From Antitrichia curtipendula (Eukaryota; Streptophyta; Bryopsida; Hypnales; Leucodontaceae), in assembly GCA_951230915.1 (NCBI GenBank), contig OX579635.1, positions 4,712,001 to 4,776,000 of the forward strand: a stretch of DNA of 64,000 nucleotides, read 5' to 3'. Numbering within the stretch: the stretch's first letter is position 1; each line of letters opens with the position of its first letter. The translations under genes were made by a program, and so were the position numbers. Below are positions 11,091 to 24,845 of the stretch, one piece after another. The notes beneath the pieces were generated by a model, which ran no database searches, was not told the origin of the DNA, and worked only from the letters and a program-made list of their open reading frames with translations.

Positions 11091-12782
11091 TCCATGAAGT
11101 CCCCTTGTTCCTACAAGGGACAAAATGGATTTGGGGGCAAGTTTCTATAAGCGCATTTACTGGCTTATTTTTTTATTTTTTTAATAAGATAGAAAAACTT
11201 ATTAGCTTTTGAAAATATAATTATTTTATTTCAATTAGCACCCTAGAGCAAAAGCTATACCACGATGAGTCCAAATTTCAAATTGATGGGCAAAAAAGGA
11301 AATCCACAAAAATTTGAATTAATTTAAAAAAAAAATTACATCTCATAGTCAGATTACATTTTTTTCTACCTGTAAATCTTTGATTCTTTCCCTTTGTATT
11401 TGTAATGTGAAAATTATGAAGCATCTTATTTTGCAAGCAATTAGGGCATCTTTTTAAAAATGTAATGTATAGTATTGGTTTAAATTGAGTTCATTTTTTC
11501 ATTTTCTTAGAACAATAAGCTTTATACATTTAACTGATTTTTAAATGATCTCACTTTGGGATTCAGTGTGTTCTAATTCCATCTTAGAGCTATCAATCAT
11601 TTAGTTTTTCCCTCTATTTTGTACCTACTTCTATTTAACAATTTCTTAAAGAATGAAAATCACATTATCTTCTTTTTTTTCTCCCTAGACTTTCAATTCA
11701 GTTCTTAACAATACTTTAAAAAACATTCAAAATATGTAGTTAAAAAATTTGAAGTTAACCCCTTAAGGCCTACAAATTTCTTGAGATTGATAGTGGTTGT
11801 AAACGAGTCATTTGACTTTGATATTTTTTTATACATGGACGTGCTAGAAATTTCTAATTCTAATAATACAAAAATAAAGACTACTTTGTCTATTATAGAT
11901 GGAATTACTTGTGGAGAATATTAACTATTTAAATTTTAGATTATAATAATTTTGAGTGATCAACTTATAGGAAAAAAATAAAAAGGCGATTCTTTTGGAA
12001 TTTTTTTACTATTAAAAATTAATAATGATTTTTTTGCAGAAAGATTAGATTAGAATCTAAAACACATGTAGAATTTTTGAATTAAAAAAACTTTAAAAAA
12101 CTCTCGAATTTATACATGTTTTCAAATAAAAGTGAATATAAAAGCTCAAATTGACCAAATTGGATCCTACAAATTTTCATATGTATAGAAATGTGCATCA
12201 ATTTTTGAAATTCAATGGTTGATATTACCCATATATCTTTTGGAACATCTTCAAAAAAAATTCTAATGTTCCAAACATTTAGACCATGTCCAAAATTTAT
12301 GACCGCTCCCCTAATATATAAGATTATATTATATTTTCTCTAATACTTCTCACATTGAACTTTTAAAAATCTAAAATGCAACAAGTATGTCAACTTGCTA
12401 GTCTACAAGATGGCATGACCCTACTTTTCAAAATATTGAGATTTGTTTCACCCTACCAAAAAATTGCCATTGAAAATTTGAAGAGGACACATTTTGTCCT
12501 CTTAAACCTTGAGGGGTTAAGAAGATTCAAAGTCTTACATACTAGTTTGCCGCGGTGTCCAAAAGAATATGTTTTATTCACTTTGAATGCATTTCTCTTG
12601 CAATCTATGCAGTCCAAACTTCTAAATAAACTTCCACACATTCTTATACTAGTCTATTGCAAGATCCTAAAATTAGATTTGCAAAAGATGACATTAAATT
12701 ATTTTTTTGCTCTTGTTGCAAATTAGAAATGGCAATTTTGAGTGGTTTTTGACCCAAAATAAAAGCTTTGGGACTTTAGGGG
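11091..12782 (+). mobile_element. Type B TTAA MITE with a nested type D element
   Basis: Begins after TTAA 11,087-11,090 with a diverged end (TCCATGAAGTCCCC). Ends, reversed, CCCCTAAAGTCCCAAAGC before TTAA 12,783-12,786. Contains the type B blocks 'gggacaaaatggattt' and 'gaaatggcaattttgagtgg'. The 758-bp insert 11,759-12,516 accounts for its length. The 116-codon frame at 12,376-12,726 crosses the nested-element border and so is not a real gene. Confidence 0.65.
11759..12516. mobile_element. Type D TTAA MITE nested in type B
   Basis: 758 bp flanked by TTAA 11,755-11,758 and TTAA 12,517-12,520. Left end CCCCTTAAGGCC; reversed right end CCCCTCAAGGTTTAAG. The host type B sequence resumes after the right TTAA with 'gaagattcaaag', a phrase also present in the type B copy at 10,210-11,074. 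The interior is AT-rich and noncoding. Confidence 0.7.
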
Positions 12783-12786
12783 TTAA

Positions 12787-13539
12787 TGTTTGTTAGATTT
12801 TTTTCAATTTTCTAGTTTGCTCATGTACCAAACAACAACATACAATACTTAAATGTGTTTGCATGCATACACTAAAATAATAAAAAGATAAAATAAAAAT
12901 AAAGAGATTACAAGCACTTCAATCAACTCATAGGATAAAGTTAAAATAATAAATTAGTCAAAAGTGCTACACTACAAATCATTGGTGATCCATATTATGT
13001 AAATAATACTTTCTATTCAATTATAAAATAACTAATTTGATTTGAATCTAATATCTAAGTGCTCAATCATCCATAAGATAGATGATGAGTGTTTTAAAAA
13101 ATGCAATTCATTCAATAAATATTCATTGAAAAAGATTCTAAATCATAGAAAATCATGTAATAAATTAGTGGAAAAGAGAAAGAACATTTCATAGAAATGT
13201 TTATCATAAATGTATTCACTTTTGGGATGAATGATTGAATTCTCATCCATATTTTACATATAATATCCAAATCATTGGATGTACATAGCTTCATCACTCC
13301 AATGGAGATTGCATTTTGTACTACCCAAAATAAATGAAATAGAAAATTTTATTACTAATCTCTTTGGAATTTGATAAGGGCTAACATAGTATTCACTTCG
13401 AAGTGCCCGTATTCAATAGGATGAGTGAAAGTCAATGCCCCCTAATTCATTTAGATGGTAGGCTATTATTTTACTGCACCTATGCAACTCATTATACCTT
13501 AGACCAATCTCAAGTTTCCAAACCAAAAAAAGACTATCA
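12787..13539. other. Intergenic, nothing recognised
   Basis: AT-rich, only small random frames, no element ends seen. Confidence 0.5.
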
Positions 13540-13547
13540 CTTTGTGT

Positions 13548-13908
13548 CAGGGTTGTTCTACTGAACATGGCAACATTGCGACAAACAGACGTCAAGCGAC
13601 ATCTAGTAGACCCCTTGTGACGTCTAATAAAGTCAACTTTAAGTTGACTTTCAAATAAATTATCTCCCAATTACAATTTTGACATATTCAGGTCTCATTG
13701 TAATGATGTGTCTCAATTTAATGAACACATATTACATTTTAAAGTTAGATTCATAATTATAGTGAACCCTAAAATTGTCTCAGTTGTTTTTCATGGCCTT
13801 ATACGACAAGTTTGTCACTCATACTCGACACTTGTCATATACGACACGCGATGTGACACGTCCAATATGTCACTGAAACCCGAAAACCCGTCTGACAAGA
13901 CAACCCTG
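13548..13908. mobile_element. hAT MITE with perfect 8-bp target duplication
   Basis: 361 bp starting CAGGGTTGTTCT and ending AGACAACCCTG (reverse complement CAGGGTTGTCT). It is flanked on both sides by the identical octamer CTTTGTGT (13,540-13,547 and 13,909-13,916). CAGGG-type termini and 8-bp duplications are hAT hallmarks. The interior has several GACA/TGTC-rich short repeats ('cgacacttgtc', 'cgacacgcg') that could be subterminal transposase-binding motifs (inference). No coding capacity, so non-autonomous. Confidence 0.88.
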
Positions 13909-13916
13909 CTTTGTGT

Positions 13917-16900
13917 AATAATTTTGTATAGGAGAACATTTTATGATAAGAATATTTATTATCCTACGTGAGGAAACTTTAAAATATGGAAATTTTTATA
14001 TTAATATGCCGTATAGAGGCACTTTTAGTTCTAAATATAAGTATACTTAGTTCTAAATATAAATATTTCATGGTCAAACTATATAGATTTTTCCTATTAG
14101 TATAGAAGCAATATTAGTTTTACCTAAAATGAAAGTCACTAAAAACTTTCATTTCTATAGGAATTAGTTCAATTTCAACCTATTCTAATCTAAGGATTTC
14201 AAAAATAGTGTGACTTTGATCATAGCTTAGTCACATATAATAAAACCATTTAATGTATCTATGGCTCTAGGCACAATATGCTCCTTTAGTTGTGAGTGAC
14301 TTTCTTTTTGTTATGTTTATTTTGGAATTAAATTGCCATGTCATTTCCTCAAATCCTAATTGTAAGGTGTAGTTTTTTAAATTCCTACTGTTTTGAAATT
14401 CTTAATTTAAAAAAATTCTTTTAGAGAACTTTGGTGGGAGATTCTAGATAAAAATGTTTGAATTTTGGAACTTTGGTAGGTGATTCAAATAGATAGAATT
14501 GTCTAAGTTCTTGTAACTACATGGTGGGTCTGATACTCTAATTTCAAATCAAAATATAAAGTTTAAATGGTAGAGGCACCTTGCTTGCCTTTGAAGACAA
14601 ATAGATTCACATCAAATGTGAATAGGTTATAACTATTAAATAAAATTTAGAGCTTTCCTAATTATTTTCCTCCTTCCACAAGAATAGATCGAGTTTTTAA
14701 AATCCTAAAGGACAATAAGCTTTTGTTGAGCTTTTTGAAGGCTCAAATAGGTTCATATGGAGTCATTTATGAATGGATGAAAGTGAAATTTTTGCCAAAG
14801 ATGTGGGCTAGTATAAATTTTGCAAGTTTTGGGTGGTAATCAAATATCCAAATCAAAAGTGATGGGGCTCAAAAATTTAGGATAAGCTTGGACAAAGTAC
14901 TAATAGAGAAGGCTAAGCATTCAAGTAAGTTGTGGAATTTTTTTCATTAAGTTTGAACGCTTATATATAATAATCTTTGATGCTAAATGGGCTAAAAAAA
15001 TTTCCACAAATTTTTATACTAGTATAAGCCAATAAATTGTGCTTGAAAACTAAAATTAAAATTTCTAATTTTCACTCAATGCACTAAAAAAGGCAGTTCT
15101 AGATTCTAGAACAACTTTAGAACCATTAGCTTAAATTAACTATAGTTTACAATCATTAGATTAAAATAGTAATAATAATTTATACTTAATTTTGCTAAAA
15201 AAAGATCTGTATTGACCATTGGAAATTATTTTTTCTAGAAAAATGAGTTCTCAAAAAAATGTTGAAATCTTCTTTATGTAGATTTTTTTTCATACTATCT
15301 CCACTAGTAGAGTACTAGAATATTGGTGGTCTAAGACTAAACCTTAAGACTACCATCTTTTTACAGTTGTTTTAGAATATAGTGACCAAATATGATTCAA
15401 AATTGCTATAGTTCTTGGTTCTTCACTTATTGTCTTCTAAAAATAGTTTGGGATCCATTGCAACATCAAAACAATATTATTCATTTCTTGAACTCACAAT
15501 AAATGTAACATCCCAATAGATTTGTAACCCCTTGTTATTTGTGATAAACTACTTCTTAAATTCACATGTCTGTGTGGTAGTTTTCATATGCAACAATGGA
15601 TCTTCATGCTCATACAATCGTTTAGACTTCCAAGGGCGAGTAGTCTAAGGCTTGGAAATGGAGGTGGAAACTTTTAGGGGAGAATAGATGGTCATGACAA
15701 TGGACTAAATGGAGGTGGAAATTTTTAGAGAATAGTAGTCATTGTGCAACTTGTGTTTGTTGGGAAGGAGAGTAGTGGCCATGTAAAGAGACTGGCCAAG
15801 CTGATTTTGAAAATAATCAATATTACAATTCAAGTGGTGCCTCAAGTTGTAGCCAACACATAAATCTCCAAGTGGTGTCATGGAAAAACATCTTGAATCA
15901 ACTTTGAAAACTTCTCAAACTCTATAATATAACATTTTACCTAGTTCTATGAGGGTTTCAACCTTTCCTATGAGTTTTGAGAAGCATAGAATAGTTGGTA
16001 TGTTAGGACAAGTCTATATTCATTATAAGAGTTTTGGGGCCAAAAGAAATTCGTAAGTTCCCATGAATTAGTGGATTGCAGGGAACAATGGAAACTTTAC
16101 CAAATTATCCATCTAACATGGTCACAATTGTGCCACATTAGATAACATTAATTAATTAATCATTTAATTTTTTTTTTGAATATCATTTTTTAGATAATTT
16201 TAAATTTTAAATTTAAAAAATTTAAAAATATATATTCTTACATGTTTATAGCATAGAAAACAAGCCTAAAATGGCCTTCTTTGGGCCTCAAATCTCTTCT
16301 ATTGATACAAGTTTGGATCTATGTATATTGTTTTGTGTATGGGATTAATTCATACCATATGAATTTTGACAGATATGTATGGTTCTGCATTTTTGAACCA
16401 CTCCATACCATACAAGTAGGTGATTGGTGTGGATGTGTCCATATGGTTGTATATAGAAACCAAACTTTCTTAGAAGGTTAGAGACATCCAGGTAGTATCT
16501 TAGGCAACTTCTATAATACTTTATGTGGCTTGTTGAAACCTCCTAATATCTCTTCTAAACCATAGATGTGACTTTCTAAAGCATCCTAATAACTTCTTGT
16601 GTGTTTCTTAGTGTTTTGAGAAGATCTAAGATTTTTTCAAATCAACTTCAAGACATAGTGATAGTATATATTGAAGGCAAGATGAGATGAATATCAATTT
16701 TGCCAACACAAGTCTTGAAGCATTATCATTAAGCTTTTTATTTCATTAATAAAAAATGTCTTTGAGTTCTTTGTGTTACATACTCATGTCCTCATAGATA
16801 GTCTTGGGTTTTATTAGAAATTTGATAGGTATTGCACACTTATGGTTTTGGTCTTTTGGGGTATTTAGACTACATGTAGAATTTATTGATTGATAGGCAT

Positions 16901-19629
16901 TACACACTTTTGTTCTTGCATTACATTGGATTATTGTGTCCCTGACAAGCCATGTTTCATTGGTCTATTGCATCATAAGGGTGATTGCAAGAAACAATTG
17001 TTCTTATTTGCTCATATAGCGTAACAAACTTGTCATTCATTATATTAACTTTTGAAGCATAAAATTGATTAAATTGAATTTTTTATATTGGAAATGGATG
17101 TTTCCATGGCAATCATATCCATTTTTTTTAGAATTGAAAATATCATTCTAAATTTAAAAGTCTATTTTGCTAATTTATCAAACTTACAGATTTAGGAGTT
17201 TGGGGTACTGTAAAAGTACTCAAAATTAATGATCTAGAGCTAAAATTTCTATGGTCTATTTCCACAATAGGTAGGCATGTTCTTACCATGGAGCATTTAA
17301 AAATAGATTATTTTATGTCCTCCACTTTCATGCAAATAAGGCTCCTTGGTGAGCAAACTTATGAATATTGAAGATGGTTTCAAGCTTATTCTTTTTGTTG
17401 AAATTTGATCACCATCAAGTCCTTCTAAATTGCTAATTTTTAGTTAGTTATTTTCCACTATAGTAGATTTATTATAAACTAAAAACTTGATAGATCCCTT
17501 CTTTGTAAAAAGCTAGAATACATTATTGGTGGATACTACTAAGATTGCATAGTACTCACAAAAAATACTTGTTAATAGTATAATAGATTTACAATATGAT
17601 CAATGGTCCAAAATCAACCAACAAGCTTATCCTTCTAGTACTTCTAGTACTCAATACCAAAAAAATAATTTTTAGCAAAATGCTAAAAAAGAAAATCTTT
17701 CTTACCATCGCCCATAATAAAAAGCTTCAAAGTTAAATCCTAATTGGACCTCATATTTTTTAAGAAATTTTGAACAAGCTTCATAGGAAATTTCTTTCAT
17801 TTCAAATTTTGACTAACAAATACAATGATGTTAATTTTGATCCCGTCATTGATTTTTTGCAATAGTATCAATTAAATTTTTTATTTTAAAATCTTTAATC
17901 CTTGATTCTTTTAGGTTTAGGTGTTGATGCTATCAATCATCTATTTATTTTTTATTAATTATCAATCATTAATCATTATTTATTCACATCCTTTGATGTT
18001 TTTGGATCTTGCCTAACTCTTCTTAATTGTTTTTTGGTTGCAATTTCACCTTTCAAGATGCTAATTCTTGTATGTGGTTGTTACAATTTGTAGTCTAAAT
18101 AATTGAGTTGCAAGCCATCTAAGAAGACTTTTGCAGTCTATGCCTAATATGCAACCATTACTAATAATTCAATATTTGGTTAGGTTATAAAGAAATATAG
18201 TGTACTGAAGGAATCTCTAATGGAACATTTGTATTAGCAACAAGTTGTGAATTGCAACAAAAATCTTGTTGAGCTTATTTGATGATTTGTCATCTTTTTT
18301 TAAATTTGTTTGTAAGAACTTGCTAACACCAAAATGAATTATTAATTTATTATATATCAATAACAACAATAGACACATGTAACAATGCTCATTTTAAAGA
18401 CTTGATTGCAAGAATGATTGGATTACAATACCAAGAATTGGATGAAATGCATTTAAAGTTTTAAAAACTAGTACTTTAAGATTGGAGCAAGTCCTTCAAG
18501 AAAATTTGATATTGCATGATAACATATCTTGCTTAGAATGAATTATTAAAAAATTAAAAAAATTAAAGTCACTCTTTTGAAAAGAAAAGAAAAAAGTATG
18601 CTAGAGAAATTTAATAGAAGAAGATCAAAATTCTACAGATTTGCAAACCAAGTAAGATTGTTCATTAGAATGCAACCTCATAGATTTTCTACCCAAATAC
18701 CTCAAGTTGTCCCTTTAGATTCATTTTTAGTAGACATCGTTCTATCTTGGTTTTGGCACATCCTATTGGACACATTCTATTAGAGTCTATTCAAACCATA
18801 AGAATTCAAAATATTTGATGGGAGCATATATTTTAAATTGTCATCAAGCTTAATGGAACTTATCACTATCTCTTTTTAGTTTGTTATTATTTATCATCCA
18901 AATAATCTACCATGTAAACTAGACACATTTTTTAGTTGATTCTATTTTATGTCCAAACTTGGAAATGATTTTTATGGTCAATAAAAAAAAAAAATATAAA
19001 AGCTTAGTTATCTTCAAATTTTTGCATTAATAATCATGCATGTACCAAGTTCACCACTTATTCAAAGAGATTGGTTGGCTGGCTGGTACAGCCACTTTTG
19101 AGTGCATTGCATTGTGCATTGTGACACGGATGTCACAATGCAATCAAGAAAAAAAAAATCGATTTTTAGTTTTCAATCCCCCCTGCTGAGCTCAATTAAT
19201 TAAAAAATTATTAATTAATTTAATTATTAATTATTAATTTTTTTAATTTTTAATTTTTCAACCCCCCCACTTTATAAATTTCAGGGGAGGGCGGGGTGAC
19301 AATTGATATGGGACAAATCCCATGGTATTTCGTATCCGTATATTTGTATATATCCGTATCTGAATCTATATAATACATATCATATCATGTACCCCGTATT
19401 CATATCAGTATTCGTACTAGTATCCGTATCCATGTCAATATCCATATCTGTACTTTTTAGTTTTTTAAGATCAACGGTGTGGGAGGGGGGAGGGGAATTT
19501 TTTTTTTAATCGACGGCTCTCATTTTTTAGCACAGTGAGGGGGGGTGATATGAACACACACAACTCAACCAGCCTCTTTTCACCTGATTGTGTGATGATA
19601 TGCCACAAGATTAGTTATGATATACAAAA
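13917..19629. other. Long gene-poor stretch
   Basis: 5.7 kb with no gene I can support. Notes: a small duplicated phrase 'tagttctaaatataa' near 14,027-14,063; imperfect copies of 'aatggaggtggaaa' near 15,655 and 15,709; a patch at about 19,058-19,590 with weakly inverted ends (AAGAGATTGGTTGG versus AAGAGGCTGGTTG), a CATTGTGAC/GTCACAATG hairpin and a degenerate run of 'tatccgtat' units at 19,325-19,455. The 3' part may be the decayed reverse-transcriptase end of the Ty3/gypsy element that follows, but no RT motif was found. Confidence 0.5.
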
Positions 19630-20530
19630 TTATTTAAATGAATATAAATAATTTGTCCCTAAAAATAATTTAAATAATTTCCAATTCCAAAATGGATTGT
19701 TGTATTTTAAAGATTTATTTTATATTCCAAGCATACCCTTTTGTCTTCAAGGACTTGAAGTAAGACACAATCTACCATCTATCAATCATTTTGGCTTTAT
19801 TAAATCTATAGAATTTATTTCTCATGATTTTTTATGGCCTCAAATGTATAAATTGTCAAAATTATATAATACATAAAATTGATTCTTATATTTATCATCA
19901 GTACTATGAACTTCAATATCATTGGATTTAATTATCAATTTATCAATATCTAAGTCCTTTGATTCAATTCTTGTTGTAGTTGATAGACTCATAAATGTGA
20001 CATAGTTTATTCCATGTTCAAAAAATATCATTAGAAAAGAAGCTACAAAATTTTTTGTAAATAATATTTTGAGTTACTATGGCTTTTTAGATGGTATTAC
20101 TTTAGATACAAGACCTCATTTCTAATTCATTTCTAAATTTTGGCAAAAATGATTCCAAATTGCTCTTGTAAAAATAAATTCTTTCTCTACTTTTCATCTC
20201 GAAATTGATGGTCAAAGAGAAAGAACAAATCAAGTACTAGAGAAATATTTGCTTTGTACCACCAATAACTGTTAAGATGATTAGGTTGAATTATTACCAT
20301 TTGCATAGCTTACTTATAACAACAAATACGCTTCAATACATCATACACCATTCTTTGCAAATTTTGGACAAGTCCCTAAGTTTAATACTTTTCACATAAA
20401 AAATGTATATAATACATCTATTGAAGGCTTTGCAACAAAATTGCAAATTCCTCATGAAGAGATTATTCTTTATTTTGAAGAAGTTTAAAAAATTTGTAAG
20501 TACAATGCTGATGAATAGAAACAATGTTTT
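19630..20530 (+). pseudogene. Ty3/gypsy integrase relic (zinc-finger and core)
   Basis: Read across frames, the plus strand keeps the order of a Ty3/gypsy integrase. First comes an HHCC-type start (RHNLPSINHFGFIKS, then DFLWPQMYK), then a core segment with DSILVVVDR-like and YYGFLDGITLD-like stretches, then 'EIDGQRERTNQVLEKYL', and finally a short stretch matching the 'LPFAxxAYNN' region. In-frame stops (such as TAA after PQMYK...YNT) and frame changes break it, and the Cys pair of the zinc finger is not clear. It is dead. The rest of the polyprotein upstream is unrecognisable. It joins 21,585-21,866 once the intervening MITE is removed. Confidence 0.8.
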
Positions 20531-20534
20531 TTAA

Positions 20535-21469
20535 CCCCTAAAGGACCAAACACCGTTTTTTGACAACATAGCGATTTTGGGCAGCTTACTATGACCGGAA
20601 TTTTTAGTTTTTTTTCTTTGAAATTTTCACATAAGATGTGCCCGAGGAGTAGCTTTAAGGTCCAACAATTTTTGTAACTTTTGAGTACATGGTTAAAAAG
20701 TTATTGCATGATATGTCATTTTCATTGTTCGGCGGGCAGCCGGGGCAGCAAAAAAATCTTCTTTAAAAATCACTTTTAAAAAAAACTAAAATTTGAAATT
20801 GGTTTTTTAGATTTATATGTCGGTGGGAGGCTTTGAATCATTCCATTCCGATCAATGAGTCAAAAGTTATGAGGATTCTTAGTTTGAGGGTAGTTATAGA
20901 ATCTCTACTTTAAAATAAACTTTGAAGTCCTTTATTTAACTCGATTTTCAGTATTTTTGAAAAAAAATAAAAAATTGGGTGTAGATTGTTTATTACAACA
21001 TTACAATTGTTGGGATTGGCATTTTTCAATTTCATATATAAATTCTTGACAATTTAGTGCTTTGAATCATTTTCTACTTCTTCCTACTTACTATTTTTTT
21101 CCTATATGTTGTACAATTCCAAATGATCTGAAAATTTTCAAGCATGTAGACAACTTTCTTTGAAGAATAAATCCAAAGAGTAACCATCATTTTGGACATT
21201 TTTTCATACAAATGTGACCTTGTGGAGGGCAGCTGCCCGTTTTTTCGCAGGGACAAAAAAAGGATTTTTGTCAATTCAAACGCTATTATCTTGCAATCCA
21301 CTTGGTGGAAAATTTTGAAATTTTTTCTACATCTTCTTAAACAAGTTTACTACAAGATCCTACGGCTACAAGTTTCCAAAATTTTTTTTTTTCTAAAATT
21401 TGGCACTAGTATTAGAAATGGCAGTTCTGGAGTGGTTTTGGTGAAAACATAGTCAAAAACCTTTAGGGG
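20535..21469 (+). mobile_element. Type A TTAA MITE inside the Ty3/gypsy relic
   Basis: 935 bp, the clearest type A copy. TTAA 20,531-20,534, then CCCCTAAAGGACCAAACACC; right end reversed CCCCTAAAGGTTTTTGAC, then TTAA 21,470-21,473. It separates the integrase core from the chromodomain of one retroelement, so it is younger than that element. Noncoding; the 86-codon frame inside is a repeat-family frame. Confidence 0.88.
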
Positions 21470-21584
21470 TTAAAGTTGGAGTATGACTTATTCAATACCA
21501 CATTCAATCCTAACAACATTCTTACAACTTAGATTATATATGATTGAGGTTGTTCATTATTCTAATTTTTTTTTAATCCAACTG

Positions 21585-21866
21585 CATTTAATCTTAAAGT
21601 TTTTCATCATTTAAAAATACATCCATGTATTCTATGTCTCTTCATTAGGAATCTAGGATTCTAGGACAAGTTAAAGCACTATTACCTCATGTCCAAATCA
21701 TTAGTGAAGTTGAAGAAATATTGGATTCTAAAGTGAACAATTTTATACCTTATCTTTAATTTATTGGCACGGCTATGACATCAATGAACGCACATGGGAA
21801 TTGATAATAGATTTAACAAATATTAATGATGCACTTCAAGACTTTCACAAATGATATCCTACAAGT
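21585..21866 (+). pseudogene. Ty3/gypsy chromodomain relic
   Basis: Reads VFHHLKIH (the chromovirus 'VFHVSxLK' block), then EVEEILDSKVNNFIPYL, then after a one-base frame change YWHGYDINERTWE and LTNINDALQDFHK. This is the EVExILDxR...YxVxWxGYxxxxxTWEPxxxL layout of a chromovirus integrase C-terminus. A TAA after IPYL, the frame change and a TGA after DFHK show it is dead. It belongs with 19,630-20,530. Confidence 0.8.
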
Positions 21867-22692
21867 GTCATACTCCTCAAGAAAGTTGTTGCTAAAAGTA
21901 AAGATGGTCACAAACACCTTTACTAGTAATTTATTATTTGGTTAGGTTATATATAAGAAATCTAGCATACACATCCATTGTTGCTCAATGATAAAGGTCA
22001 TCAAACTATCTCTAGAACTCTACCAATTGCTTAGACAAATGCATGTTCTTATTTCACTATACTTGCTACCCCTTTAATAGCCAAATTATTATAAAAGACT
22101 ATTAATTTGATTATGCACCATTTGTTTCATGAAAACTACAATATGCATATAAATCAAAAGAGGCAGCCTTTAAGGATTAAGGATGTAGGTGAAACCAACA
22201 TTGACAAGTTGTTATAGCTAAGAAAAAATAAAACACTAAGGTAAAACAATCCATCATGGATAAAATTAGATGTACCTCATGCCATTACTGAAATTTCTAA
22301 AAAAAAATTCCACATAAAGGCAAATGTGAGAAACAACGCACAACACTTGAAATTACATTTCTCAACAAAGTATAGATTTCTTATATAATTTTGAAGTGTG
22401 CTACCCATCATGGCTCTAAAAAGTCTTTAGACTATCCCCAAACCAAGGAAAAGTGTATCCACAATAGTCATCTTACATTCTAACTCACCTAAAACAAAAC
22501 ATGAAGGCCTCAAAAAGACAATTCTTGAAATTAAATTAAACTAAAAACATAGAAGTTCCTATAGTAGTCACTAATCACACCAATACTATCATCTAATAAA
22601 TTGATTGTGGTCATTAACTCAGGGTAGTCCAACTCTCATTTATTGAAAGAAGACTATATTGAATCATTTCCTAAGTGTCTAACAATCCCATT
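21867..22692. other. Intergenic, possible retroelement 3' remainder
   Basis: Follows the chromodomain, so it could hold the 3' untranslated part or LTR of the Ty3/gypsy copy. I found no second LTR copy, TG...CA ends or target duplication. No gene seen. Confidence 0.4.
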
Positions 22693-24845
22693 TATAGACT
22701 TTTCAAATTTAGAACCTATTTCTCTTTGAATTTTTTGGAAATTTGGAATGAAGTAAAACATTATGACAATCCATTTGTCTTCTATTATATTCCTCATTCA
22801 AGCTATGATAATTAATTTTCTTTCAATATTTCAATTTTTTCTAAAAAATAATACAATAATTTATTTGTGTAAATGCTTCTTTTGCAAAATAATATTTTAA
22901 TGGATGGTGATTTGAAAATCCTAGAGAACCATGAAAGCTAGTGAACTGGTCATACCATGCAAGTGGTGCCAATACAAAATTATTTCTTCAAATTGTTGTT
23001 TATAATGCATCTTTACAAAACTTCATGTATTAAGAAATGAAAAAATGCATTTAGGACTTAATTTTGTTTATTCAAACTCACTTTTAATCCTTTGAATGTT
23101 TTTAGTTATTTTTTCTACTACAATATTAAATGATCCTTGCTATGCAATTGAATGCTTATGCCATTTCAATTGCAAGTGCCTCCATTCAAAGCCAATAGGA
23201 CAACGCAAATTTAAGAACTCCTCAAAGAAGCAATATTAGAGATCCAAACACTAGATATAATTATATTTTCTATAATAATGCTTGATTGCCAACTCTCTGA
23301 AAAATAATGACCTTAAATTCAAGTAAAGTAGGATTTTGGTTTGATCAATATACCACTTTTTAACAAATCCCAATCTCCATTGTTGTTTCACGGATTCATT
23401 GAACTTCCCACGGAAAAACAAGGCAAGGTAGAGTGGTGGTGGCTATTTTCTATCCGCAATAAGCCATAATACTGGCCTCCAATAAATGGATGCTTAAAAA
23501 ACAATCAAAGTGGAGCCAAGATACTCCATTCTTGACATGTGAGGGAATGTGGTGCAAACAATACTACATTTTCATGAATTAGTGACACATATTGTTGAAC
23601 ACAATCCATAACAATTACATATCCTATTAAAGTGGTTCTCATTGCAATTATAGACTTGAACATGAACATCCATACTCTAGTAAAAAAGATGTTGAAAAAT
23701 ATAAATGTTTAACAAAAATGTAGTAGAAGAATGCAGTTAAATTGTAGCCAATGTATGGTGATATTTAGGAAGTGATTTGTGGATGAAAAAGGAAAGACAC
23801 GTAATACATGATCAAAGCAAAATCTCATAGTTTTCTATTGTGAACCAAACATAGGACTAGTATTTTTGCCCATTTGCATGCCAAAGAATATGTCTCTTTT
23901 TATTTTCCTAAATGGTTCCATTTGCAGTTTGCAAGTGCTCCATCAAAATGAAAAACAATGAGTGAACCTTTTGCAATGTGTTGAAGCCGCATGATGATGC
24001 TCATTCAATTCATGAAATGGTGACTTTTATAATCAATGCCAACCCTTGGAACCCCAATTCCACATTGTATGCAATTCCTGTTACATTAAAATGTAAATGA
24101 ACAAAATTGGACCTAGGACTAGAGGTCCAAGTTGGATTGTGGTCCACAATGTGTCCAATTACCTTACTTTCTTAAAAGATGATACCTCCAAGCTAGAGGC
24201 GCCACACATGAACTCTATGGAAAAGCATGTACTTGTATAAGATAAATGTATCATACTCAACAATTCAATACTAACAACAAATTAGCATAATTACTATTGT
24301 CAATCATGTATTGCTTTTAGTGTCTCTTATTAGCAAGTCAATGCAAATTTCATTGCGCTATATTATAAATGACTCGAATTATTAAACACAAAAAACCCAT
24401 TAAAAAGACAAAGTAATTTTGCTAAAGAAAACATATAGAAGGACACCACACTCAAGTGCGATGTACACAACTCACACATGTTTGAAAAAGAACAAGAGCA
24501 TAACAACACTTGCTATCAATGAAGAGATGTCCATTATTGAGCCTTTTGTTTTTAGTATCAAAACATACACAAATTATGGAGTTGATAAGGACTCCATCTT
24601 CTAGCCTTCATCAAATTGGGCTACAAACAATTACTACAAGTGAGAAAAATGGATATTGTTTTTTTATCTTCTTAGTGTCCCGTACAAAATATGCTATGAA
24701 AATAGGTTGGTACATCATTGCCCCCTAATACAACATTAAAAGCCCTTCACCTTTCAACAATAACTATGAATTCCTCTTGTGAAGAAATAGGCTTCTAGTC
24801 CAAGGATTTGTACTTTGCTGTGGAAAGATATTTCTTGGGATTGTC

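Noticed and set aside
19058..19590. A further TIR element near 19 kb
   Set aside because: End similarity is only about 12 of 18 bases and no target duplication was found.
21867..22692. LTR of the Ty3/gypsy element
   Set aside because: No TG...CA ends, primer-binding site, polypurine tract or second copy could be identified.
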